Assembly (NCBI GenBank): GCA_963779055.1
Contig: CAVZWN010000004.1
Span: 682,001-746,000, forward strand
Source: Sulfurimicrobium sp963779055
GTDB taxonomy: Bacteria; Pseudomonadota; Gammaproteobacteria; Burkholderiales; Sulfuricellaceae
Direction: 5' to 3'
DNA: 64,000 nucleotides
Position numbers and translations under genes: made by a program. The first letter of the stretch is position 1; each line of letters starts with the position of its first letter. The notes under the pieces were generated by a model. It ran no database searches, had not been told where the DNA came from, and saw only the letters and a program-made list of their open reading frames with translations. Positions 1-6,708 of this stretch are shown piece by piece.

Positions 1-152
1 TCGCTGTGATCCATGTCGATCAGCCGGGCCGCATCGGCATTGAAGCTCACCAGATAGGGAGCGGACAAGGGCGTCGGATCGAGCCGGCTATGGAAGGTCT
101 CCGGCAACCGTGCAAAGCTGTTTTCGAAATTGAGTTGATCCAGTTTTTTCAT
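1..152 (-). CDS. selO: SelO/YdiU protein adenylyltransferase, N-terminal fragment
   Basis: Reading leftwards from an ATG at 150-152, about 50 residues are visible before the window edge. They begin MKKLDQLNFENSFARLPE and continue with a PTPLSAPYLVSFN segment, which matches the conserved N-terminus of the SelO (YdiU/UPF0061) pseudokinase family. Family members transfer AMP from ATP to protein Ser/Thr/Tyr residues and are linked to redox stress. The kinase-like active site lies outside the window, so its integrity cannot be judged. No strong ribosome binding site is visible upstream. Identification rests on the N-terminal signature only. Confidence 0.8.
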   Translation of the reverse strand, partial: MKKLDQLNFENSFARLPETFHSRLDPTPLSAPYLVSFNADAARLIDMDHS

Positions 153-205
153 GGAAATTCTTTAAATTCAGGGAAAGCGAATAGACAAAGGATTGAACGT
201 CAACG

Positions 206-281
206 GCAACCCCCCTCGGTCCCCCCTTGTCAGGGGGGAAGTCGGCTCCTCCCCTGACAAGGGGAGGTCGGGAGGGGTTGC
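206..281. repeat. C/G-rich inverted repeat of the CCCCTTGTCAGGGG type
   Basis: Two arms, CCCCCCTTGTCAGGGGGG and CTCCCCTGACAAGGGGAG, lie head to head and can fold on each other. The same motif family occurs at 35690-35825. It sits in the intergenic space between the divergent selO and FemAB-like genes. Dispersed elements of this kind are common in betaproteobacteria; function is unknown. Confidence 0.7.
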
Positions 282-388
282 TTTTCTCCATAGCCAAAAA
301 CCATGGCTGCTGGATTATACCTTACTGATTTAGTAAACTATGTCCGATTCGGCTAGAATCAAGTCTCGCTACCATTGGTTGAACAAAA

Positions 389-1531
389 TTGCCGCAAACG
401 CCCATCCTTCGCATCATCGAGACCATCAGCAAAATTCCCGCACCACAGTGGAACGCGCTGGCCGGCAGCGACCCTTTTCTCTCGCACGCCTTTCTCTGTG
501 CACTGCAGGAGAGCGGCTGCGCCACGCCTGAGACCGGCTGGCGCGCGCAGTTCCTGACGCTGTGGCAGGCTGACACGCTGGTCGGCGCCATGCCGCTTTA
601 CCTCAAAACCCACTCATGGGGCGAGTTCGTGTTCGACTGGGCTTGGGCCGAGGCCTACCAGCGCGCGGGCCTGGCGTACTACCCCAAGCTGCTGTGCGCC
701 GTGCCGTTCACGCCGGTGACCGGGCTGCGGCTGCTGGCGCCCACGCCGGAACTGCGTGCCGCCTTGCTGAACGCCGCCCTGCAACTGGCGCAGGAAATGG
801 GTGTCTCCTCGCTGCACTGCCTGTTTCCGCCCGAAAGCCAGGCACAGGAAATGCAGCAGCAAGGCATGATGCTGCGCCGTGGCGTGCAGTTCCACTGGCG
901 CAACCCGGGCTATGCTGATTTTGACGCCTATCTCGCCGGCATGAGCCACGACAAGCGCAAGCGCATCCGGCAGGAGCGGCGTAAGGTAAAAGAGGCAGGC
1001 ATCACGTTCGAGCGCCTGAGCGGAACCGGCATTACCGCTGCCCACTGGGAATTTTTCAATCGCTGCTACGTCAACACCCACCTGCAATACAACTCGCCGC
1101 AAGCGCTGAATCTGGATTTCTTCCACCACATCGGCGCGAGCATGGCGGACAACATCCTGCTCGTCGTCGCCCTGCGTGACGGCCAGCCCATCGCCAGCGC
1201 ACTCAACTTCTACAGCCAGGATGCACTCTACGGGCGCTCCTGGGGCGCGCTGGAATACCACCCCGGCCTGCACTTCGAAGCCTGTTACTACCAGGCCATT
1301 GAATTTTGTATCGAACGCAAGATCCCGCTCTTCGAGGGCGGGGCGCAGGGCGAGCACAAACTGTCGCGAGGCTTCCTGCCCGAAACCACCTGGTCGGCGC
1401 ACTGGCTGGCCCACCCCCGCTTTTCACAGGCAGTGGATGATTTTCTGGAGCGCGAAACGCGCGGCATGCGCTTCTACATGGACGAACTTAACGAGAGAAG
1501 CCCTTTCAAACAGGCGGGGAAAGGCGATTAA
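389..1531 (+). CDS. FemAB/GNAT-like protein of the peptidogalycan biosynthesis (PF04339) family
   Basis: A 380-residue protein resembling the COG3146 / PF04339 family, which has an acetyltransferase-like FemAB fold and is assigned to cell-wall or peptidoglycan-related acyl transfer mostly by annotation. Visible family features include the FLSHAFLCALQESG segment near the N-terminus, a basic HDKRKRIRQERRKV stretch in the middle, and FEGGAQGEHKLSRGF with HWLAHPRF near the C-terminus. The only start giving the full N-terminus is TTG at 389, without a clear Shine-Dalgarno, so the start is uncertain. The substrate cannot be inferred from sequence. Confidence 0.75.
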   Translation: MPQTPILRIIETISKIPAPQWNALAGSDPFLSHAFLCALQESGCATPETGWRAQFLTLWQADTLVGAMPLYLKTHSWGEFVFDWAWAEAYQRAGLAYYPKLLCAVPFTPVTGLRLLAPTPELRAALLNAALQLAQEMGVSSLHCLFPPESQAQEMQQQGMMLRRGVQFHWRNPGYADFDAYLAGMSHDKRKRIRQERRKVKEAGITFERLSGTGITAAHWEFFNRCYVNTHLQYNSPQALNLDFFHHIGASMADNILLVVALRDGQPIASALNFYSQDALYGRSWGALEYHPGLHFEACYYQAIEFCIERKIPLFEGGAQGEHKLSRGFLPETTWSAHWLAHPRFSQAVDDFLERETRGMRFYMDELNERSPFKQAGKGD

Positions 1532-1606
1532 CCACGGAGAACACGGAGGACACAAAGAAAAGCTATTCGGTGTTTACACTCCGTGTTCTCCGTGCCCTCC
1601 GTGGTT
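1530..1606. repeat. REP-like palindrome (CCACGGAGAACACGGAG family)
   Basis: The left arm AACCACGGAGAACACGGAG pairs with the right arm CTCCGTGCCCTCCGTGGTT (17 of 19 positions), with a second CTCCGTGTTCTCCGTG copy inside. It begins at the stop codon of the upstream gene and ends about 30 bp before msrB. A related palindrome is at 13351-13411, so this is a dispersed element and not a unique terminator, although it could act as one. Confidence 0.75.
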
Positions 1607-1635
1607 CAAAATGAAGTATTTTGGGAGATAAAACC

Positions 1636-2083
1636 ATGACCGACCATCAGGACAAACCCAATGCCGAGGACCTCAAACAAGCGCCTCAGCCCCGAGCAAT
1701 ACCACGTCACCCAGGAAAACGGCACCGAGATGGCGTTCCGCAACGCCTACTGGGACAACCATGCGGAAGGCATCTACGTCGATATCGTCTCGGGCAGGCC
1801 GCTGTTCAGCTCGCGCGACAAGTTCGACTCCGGTACCGGCTGGCCGAGCTTCACCCGGGCGCTCGACCCGGAGAATGTGACCCTGCATCAGGACCGCTCG
1901 CACTTCATGACGCGCACCGAAGTGCGCAGCACGCACAGCGATTCGCACCTCGGCCACCTGTTCGACGATGGCCCCGCCCCGACCGGCCAGCGCTACTGCA
2001 TGAACTCGGCCTCACTGCGCTTTATTGCAAAGGAAGATCTGGAAAAGGAGGGTTACGGGGAATACCGGCCGTTGTTCGCTTAA
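1636..2083 (+). CDS. msrB: Peptide-methionine (R)-S-oxide reductase MsrB, frameshifted near the N-terminus
   Basis: MsrB reduces methionine-R-sulfoxide in oxidised proteins. Family landmarks are the GTGWPSFTRAL segment, RTEVRSTHSDSHLGH and the catalytic-cysteine motif RYCMNSASLRF. The zinc-binding CxxC pairs of many MsrB proteins are absent. The best start is ATG 1636, with GGGAG nine bases upstream, giving MTDHQDKPNAEDLKQ; but that frame is lost near 1680, where one extra A shifts it. Removing it yields DLKQRLSPEQYHV, the expected MsrB N-terminus. An ATG at 1661 opens the catalytic frame directly but has no ribosome binding site. A sequencing error is the simplest explanation. Confidence 0.88.
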
Positions 2084-2106
2084 TCACGCTGCCGGAGGCG
2101 GGACAA

Positions 2107-3012
2107 CTACTTCAGGGCCTTGGCTGTCCTGCTCCACTGGATGGAATCATGGGCAAGGTTCCACGACCAGAACACCTTGGTAACTTTTCCGCCGATCCGG
2201 TTTTTGCCGATGAAGCCGAGAACGCGGCTGTCCACGCTGTAGTTACGGTTATCACCCAGCACGAAGTAGCTATCGGCAGGCACCTGCTGGGGACCAAACC
2301 TGTTCATTTCTTCGCCCATGTTGATCGTGCTCACCTCGCTGGAAAAATGGGCATAAGGTTCCGCCAGTTTTTCGCCGTTGACCAACACTTCCTTGCCGCG
2401 AATTTCAAGCGTATCGCCCGGTCCGGCAATAATCCGGCTGATTACCTGATTCTCCATGAGGCTCGTCAGCTGGGCGGACTGCTTTTCCTGTTTGGAAAAG
2501 CCGATGAGCGCGATATCGCCTTTTTTCGGGGAGGCCAGTTTATTGATGACCAGAATGTCATTTACCAGGGCAGTCGGTTCCATGCTGTCCGAAGTCACAT
2601 AAAAAGCACGAACCACATTCTTGCCGACGAAAAAATCCATCAGCGGGTTTGCCGTTACCAGCAGGAGCAGGAATATCCCCACATAGGCCTTGGCGCTGTT
2701 AAACCAGGCCAGGCGGTAATCCCGCGGCTGCTCTTTGGCACAGCGAAACGCATCCAGGGCGATCAGCACGACGCCGGCAAATGGAACGAACAGCAAAAGA
2801 AAACCGGCAAGCCGGTTTTCCACATACATGAACGCGACCGCAGCCAGCCACGAGACCATGATGAGCGCGACGTAGGAAATGATGCCGCGAGCCAGGTGGC
2901 CTGCGTACATCTGCCCCAGGCCGGGACAGATCGACATCAGCAGCGCGACTTGCGGCTCGCGGGGTGCGATGGGAGAAGATTCGTTAGCTGCGCGCCCAAT
3001 TTTTTCCATCAT
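2107..3012 (-). CDS. lepB: Signal peptidase I family protein with extra N-terminal membrane domain; catalytic lysine position is Ser
   Basis: Residues 20-110 form several membrane segments ahead of a peptidase S26 domain. The nucleophile box SDSMEPT is present, as are GDIALIG, PGDTLEI and the late box GDNRNYSVDSR. At the position of the general-base lysine (E. coli IKRAVGLPGD) this protein reads ISRIIAGPGD, so lysine is replaced by serine (codon AGC). It may use another base, or be a non-canonical member of the family. Starts at GTG 3021 or ATG 3012 are both possible; a weak GGAAA precedes the ATG. It converges on msrB. Confidence 0.8.
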   Translation of the reverse strand: MMEKIGRAANESSPIAPREPQVALLMSICPGLGQMYAGHLARGIISYVALIMVSWLAAVAFMYVENRLAGFLLLFVPFAGVVLIALDAFRCAKEQPRDYRLAWFNSAKAYVGIFLLLLVTANPLMDFFVGKNVVRAFYVTSDSMEPTALVNDILVINKLASPKKGDIALIGFSKQEKQSAQLTSLMENQVISRIIAGPGDTLEIRGKEVLVNGEKLAEPYAHFSSEVSTINMGEEMNRFGPQQVPADSYFVLGDNRNYSVDSRVLGFIGKNRIGGKVTKVFWSWNLAHDSIQWSRTAKALK

Positions 3013-3172
3013 GCTTTCCACAATAAACCCCTATAGCGTAATAACCATACTTAGCGCAGCAGTATACCAAATCTATCGTCATACATTTCCCGCTCTGGCC
3101 ATCCACCAGGCCACAGTGAGGATAAAAATGGAATTTCATTTCGACGGCATATCCGGAAGATTCGGGAAGGGA

Positions 3173-3805
3173 CTACCAATTCAGCAGTTTTTTCCCCAGC
3201 CACCAGCCGATCAGACCGATGCCCAGCATGGGCAGGTAATGCCACAGGATGACATGGATGATTGAGTCGTTCAGTTCATGCAGCAGCAGCCACAAGGCGC
3301 CAACGCTGAAAGCGGAAAGCAGGGCAACACTCCCCGCCCAGCGGTAATGGGTGCTGGCGAATTTGCGCATGGAGAGGAAAGTCCAGATAGCCGGCAAGAG
3401 CGCGAACAGGGTGATACTGGCAGTGCATTCCATATCGTGTACAGGCAGCGGCGCGGGCGGCACGTCGGCACGCCAGGCAAAAAACAGGATAACCATGAAA
3501 ATCACAAACAGCCAGGCTGGGCTCCAGGCCGTTTTCTTCATCTGATGCAGGTCCGGAAAAGCCAGCACGGCGGCACTCAGGGACGTGGCGAGGAAGATCA
3601 GGGCGAGCGCTACCAGTTCGGCAAGGAACCACGGCTCATGGAGCTTCTGCGCCAGATCCGGACGCAAGCCGGCAATCCACAATGACAGCACGAGATAGAT
3701 CACCGCAGCAACCACCCATCCGAGACTCAGCATGAACGGATGAGGCGCAGGCTTCACCGGGACAGCATCCCGGGCCAGGTTATCGACCAGCTCTTCGATG
3801 TTCAT
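3173..3805 (-). CDS. nrsF: NrsF-type (DUF1109) anti-sigma membrane protein
   Basis: A 210-residue inner-membrane protein with about six hydrophobic segments and the DUF1109 layout, overlapping the preceding sigma factor gene by the TAATG junction at 3805. In Caulobacter, NrsF holds sigma-F at the membrane and releases it under metal or oxidative stress, and two conserved periplasmic cysteines matter. Here only one cysteine exists (HDMECTASI, about residue 127); the place where many relatives have a second cysteine reads LLHELNDS. The partner assignment is strong from gene order; the signal sensed is inferred. Confidence 0.8.
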   Translation of the reverse strand: MNIEELVDNLARDAVPVKPAPHPFMLSLGWVVAAVIYLVLSLWIAGLRPDLAQKLHEPWFLAELVALALIFLATSLSAAVLAFPDLHQMKKTAWSPAWLFVIFMVILFFAWRADVPPAPLPVHDMECTASITLFALLPAIWTFLSMRKFASTHYRWAGSVALLSAFSVGALWLLLHELNDSIIHVILWHYLPMLGIGLIGWWLGKKLLNW

Positions 3806-4344
3806 TATCTTTCCAGTACCCTTCTCAATATCTTGTAGGCACGATGCGCCGCGACCTTGACCGCAGATTCCTTCATGCCGGTCTTCTCCGCCACTTCTCT
3901 GGCGGTATAACCCTCCTGATGCATCATCTGCAGGATGGCGGCCTGTTTGGCTGGAAGTTTTTCAACCTCTCCACTGATAGATTCGTAACTCATGCCGGGT
4001 TTGGTTACATTTTCCTGCAAATCATTCTCCACCTCGGACAACTCGACAGCGTGGTGCAGGTGGTCGGCATAATGGGCACGCATATGATCCAGCAGACGGA
4101 ATCTGGCGATGGCAAAAGCCCAGGGCTTGTACGGCCGGTTGCCGTCAAAAGTATGGCGCGCCTTGTGGACGGAAATCAGAATTTCCTGCAGCAGATCGTC
4201 CACCTCGCTCTCGACATTGAGCCGCCGGGCCAGAAACGGCCGCAGAAAGCGTGCGGTTTCCTTTAGCAGCAGCGCATAAGCACGCTTGTCCCCCTCCAGG
4301 GACAGCTTCATCAGCGCTTCGAGATTTTCGGTTTTATCCGCCAA
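3805..4344 (-). CDS. sigF: ECF sigma factor of the SigF (NrsF-controlled) type
   Basis: A small two-domain sigma factor. Region 2 is recognisable (EVDDLLQEILISVHKARHTF, then KPWAFAIARFRLLDHMR), as is the region 4 helix-turn-helix (YTAREVAEKTGMKESAVKVAAHRAYK). It is translationally coupled to the DUF1109 gene. The only in-frame upstream initiators are TTG codons. TTG 4344 has AGGA six bases before it, whereas TTG 4359 has no ribosome binding site, so 4344 is preferred. A likely regulon member is the bufferin operon at 12.1 kb, whose promoter fits the published sigma-F pattern. Confidence 0.85.
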   Translation of the reverse strand: MADKTENLEALMKLSLEGDKRAYALLLKETARFLRPFLARRLNVESEVDDLLQEILISVHKARHTFDGNRPYKPWAFAIARFRLLDHMRAHYADHLHHAVELSEVENDLQENVTKPGMSYESISGEVEKLPAKQAAILQMMHQEGYTAREVAEKTGMKESAVKVAAHRAYKILRRVLER

Positions 4345-4365
4345 ATTCTGGTCCTGCAAATTTTT

Positions 4366-4390
4366 GTAAGTTTTTTAGAGTCTGCCCGAA
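4366..4390 (+). promoter_or_regulatory. Sigma-F-like promoter element pointing away from sigF
   Basis: GTAAG at 4366-4370 and CGAA at 4387-4390 resemble the element at 11977-12002. The shared context extends to TTTTTGTAA before it and CCGAATAAGCCAG through and after the -10. The spacer is one base shorter than in the bufferin copy and the -35 is imperfect, so activity may be weak. An inverted repeat CACGGG/CCCGTG follows at about 4401-4434. Confidence 0.5.
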
Positions 4391-4474
4391 TAAGCCAGCA
4401 CACGGGAGAGATATTTCATTCAGCCGATCCCCCGTGGTTTTTATTTGCCGCATCAGGCGTTTTGCAATGGCGCC

Positions 4475-4543
4475 ATGAAAAAAGATGCCATGAAGAAGGG
4501 GCCCATGGCCATGGAACCCGGGAAGCATGCTTTCGGTTCTTAA
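4475..4543 (+). other. Possible 22-residue peptide or remnant of an MxxKDx-repeat protein
   Basis: Downstream of the sigma-F-like element, an ATG at 4475 opens a 22-codon frame beginning MKKDAMKKGPMAM and ending with TAA. The DAMKK pattern recalls secreted pentapeptide MXKDX-repeat proteins, but the signal peptide expected in that family is missing and no ribosome binding site precedes it. It may be the remains of a deleted sigma-F target gene. Coding status is unproven. Confidence 0.25.
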
Positions 4544-4594
4544 TAATGTCTGATCTGCGGGCATGGCAATCCCCGCTCTGTAAAAATCCGGACT

Positions 4595-5047
4595 CTACGG
4601 AGCGACGGCAGCCCCGGCAATACCTGCCAGAGCCTTGCGCAGATTCTCCACGACGGGACACTGTGCAACCCCATGACGTTGCGCCAGGAAAGCGGGGTCG
4701 TTGTACCCGAGCCAGACCTGTGAAGCAGCATCTTCCCAGACCAGCGCCTTGAGCGGCAGATCGATCCCCGCGGTCTGCGCGCATTCCATGAAGGGCGTAC
4801 CGCCCTGGGGGTTGCCGAAGATCAGAAGCTCGGTTGGCCGCAGGGTCTTGCCGATTTTTGCGGCACCAGCAGCGTGGTCGATGCGGGCGAACACGGTGAG
4901 CTCGCGCTGTTTCACCGCCTCCTCAAGCCGGTTCATGGTGTCTTTGGCGCTATGTGGACTCTTGACCGCCACCAGACCGTCTGCGGCCGAGGCAAGCGAT
5001 CCGAAGGTAAAGAGCAGGATGGCGAAAAAGGAACGCAGGGTATTCAT
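4595..5047 (-). CDS. DUF302 domain protein, secreted
   Basis: The start at 5047 is set by GAAAGGAG about seven bases upstream and gives a Sec signal peptide (MNTLRSFFAILLFTFGSLASA). The mature part matches DUF302: it opens with a VKSPHSAKDTMNRLEEAV segment and contains ELLIFGNPQGGTPFM and PLKALVWEDAASQVWLGYNDP. DUF302 proteins are widespread small envelope proteins of unknown biochemical role. The gene is monocistronic, followed by about 200 bp with no other clear gene. Confidence 0.85.
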   Translation of the reverse strand: MNTLRSFFAILLFTFGSLASAADGLVAVKSPHSAKDTMNRLEEAVKQRELTVFARIDHAAGAAKIGKTLRPTELLIFGNPQGGTPFMECAQTAGIDLPLKALVWEDAASQVWLGYNDPAFLAQRHGVAQCPVVENLRKALAGIAGAAVAP

Positions 5048-5314
5048 GGAATGACTCCTTTCATGCGAGGGTGTGTTTTTCATGACGCCGGCAATGAGGC
5101 ACATGGCAAATTTTCAGAGTTATGGTTTGACAGCGCAATCATCACTACAATTCATTAAGCCATTGATGAAACGCGGATTATTTATTCTTCATCTGCCGCG
5201 CCTGAAATAGCCGCATGGGGAACCAATCTTCCGGGGCTCACTCATAAATTCAAACATGCCGCCTTTTCCGCTTGCAGCCTGAGATGCAGGATAACGAACA
5301 GGGAGTATATGCAA

Positions 5315-5638
5315 ATGACTTACGTCGTGACCGAAAACTGCATCCTCTGCAAATACACCGACTGCGCGGTGGTTTGCCCAGTGGACTGCTTCCACGAAGG
5401 CCCGAATTTTCTGGCGATCGACCCGGAGGAGTGTATCGATTGCGACGTATGCGTGATGGAATGTCCGGCCGAAGCGATCTTCCCTGAGGCGGACCTGCCG
5501 CCGGGCCAGGAGAAGTTCATTGAAATCAATGCGGAACTGGCAAAAACCTGGCCGGTCATCACCATGAAAAAAGATCCTCTTCCGGATGCAGATAAATGGA
5601 ACGGCGCTGAAGGCAAACTGCAACATCTGAAAAAATAG
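5315..5638 (+). CDS. fdxA: Ferredoxin FdxA (7Fe-8S / two-cluster type)
   Basis: The protein starts MTYVVTENCILCKYTDC and has a second cluster motif CIDCDVCVMECP, the cysteine arrangement of FdxA ferredoxins that hold one 3Fe-4S and one 4Fe-4S cluster. The C-terminal extension ending in KLQHLKK is also typical. ATG 5315 is chosen over ATG 5309 because GGGAG lies nine bases before 5315 but only three before 5309, and because family members begin MTYVVT. It is a soluble electron carrier; the partner is not evident from its neighbours. Confidence 0.93.
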   Translation: MTYVVTENCILCKYTDCAVVCPVDCFHEGPNFLAIDPEECIDCDVCVMECPAEAIFPEADLPPGQEKFIEINAELAKTWPVITMKKDPLPDADKWNGAEGKLQHLKK

Positions 5639-5701
5639 AACGGCCCTACTCCAGTTAAAAACCAGAATTTACTGAGAGCAGGAGCAAAAGCAGGGTAATA
5701 A

Positions 5702-5887
5702 TTATTGCTGTTTCGTAGCAGCCCAGCGCAGGAGCTCCCACACCGGGATCGCAGTCAACCCACCGATCATACCGGCCAGATAACTGGGAATAATGAAGTC
5801 AAAAGCCATGAGCCAGAGCCGCCCCGCCAGGAAACTGGCGACCAGCATGGCAACTATGGTAATAGACAGCTTTTGCCAGAGTTTCAT
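5702..5887 (-). CDS. Small membrane protein, unknown
   Basis: A 61-residue protein with two hydrophobic segments (about residues 7-28 and 33-50) and a short basic tail. Start ATG 5887 has a purine-rich AAAGGAAAG upstream on its strand. It is convergent with fdxA, 63 bp apart. No family is recognised; it is retained because of its membrane-protein composition and ribosome binding site. Confidence 0.55.
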   Translation of the reverse strand: MKLWQKLSITIVAMLVASFLAGRLWLMAFDFIIPSYLAGMIGGLTAIPVWELLRWAATKQQ

Positions 5888-6066
5888 TTTGTCTTTCCTT
5901 TGCCTTTGGCGGCTCCATTAAGGGGCTCCCTTCGCATTCTCATCCAGGCAGGCTGCCACCGGAACGCGAGACTCGGAGGGGTCCGGCAAGCGCAGCTTGC
6001 GGGCGGACCAGTGGATGAGGGGACTGGAATACATACCGGGAGCCATCGCTTCAAACCCACCCGGCA

Positions 6067-6543
6067 TCAAGACGAAACCGCGCGCACGCATTTTATCGGG
6101 CCTTTGTGAATTTTTTCGAATATCTGCTTCGCCAGGTCGCAGGCGGCGTCCCCTTCCGTGCCGGTAAGCCCCCAAAAAATCAGCCGGACGTCCCGTTCAG
6201 TACTAGTGGAGCGGTTGAGGCTCAAATAGGTCACATTGGAAGGCTCGTCATCGAAAAACTTGGCGTATCGGGGCGATATGGCGGCCTTGCATTCGATGGA
6301 TTTTGACACGCAGTACTTACAATTTGATTCCAGATGGTCCCTGATTCTTCCTGCCAGCTCCTGGCAATCGGCTTCGTCCTGCGTTTTTCCAAAAATAGCC
6401 ACCTCGACCTCGCGGCCCTTGGGGTTCATTATCACCCTGATCTCAGCAAAACCCGGGTTAACAATTTCAGCGGGCGCTTGCGGGTGTCCGCAACCCAACA
6501 AACCCAGAATACTTGTTACAGCGATGACGAATAGCGTTTTCAT
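6067..6543 (-). CDS. Predicted lipoprotein, unknown function
   Basis: A 158-residue protein with a signal peptide ending in the lipobox LLGC (Cys18), so it is probably lipid-anchored. GGGTGA precedes the ATG. The mature part carries six further cysteines, including a CKYC pair near its middle, suggesting disulfides or metal binding in the periplasm. No domain is recognised. The flanking intervals 5888-6066 and 6544-6708 contain nothing convincing. Confidence 0.65.
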   Translation of the reverse strand: MKTLFVIAVTSILGLLGCGHPQAPAEIVNPGFAEIRVIMNPKGREVEVAIFGKTQDEADCQELAGRIRDHLESNCKYCVSKSIECKAAISPRYAKFFDDEPSNVTYLSLNRSTSTERDVRLIFWGLTGTEGDAACDLAKQIFEKIHKGPIKCVRAVSS

Positions 6544-6708
6544 GATTTCACCCGATCAGGCGCGAGGAATACTGGTTGGAATTAACATTCAGGATGCAAA
6601 TTATGCTTTTGTAATGCACCCTTTCGCAAGTGATTTTATCCTTGCGCCTCTCTAATCAACAACAATAACAAGGAGCAGGCTGCGGGATACTCCTTAACAT
6701 GCGCATGC

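Noticed and set aside
2112..3036. Long plus-strand open frame continuing from the msrB region across the lepB locus
   Set aside because: It is antisense to a protein with clear signal peptidase motifs and shows no recognisable domains; the high GC keeps antisense frames open.
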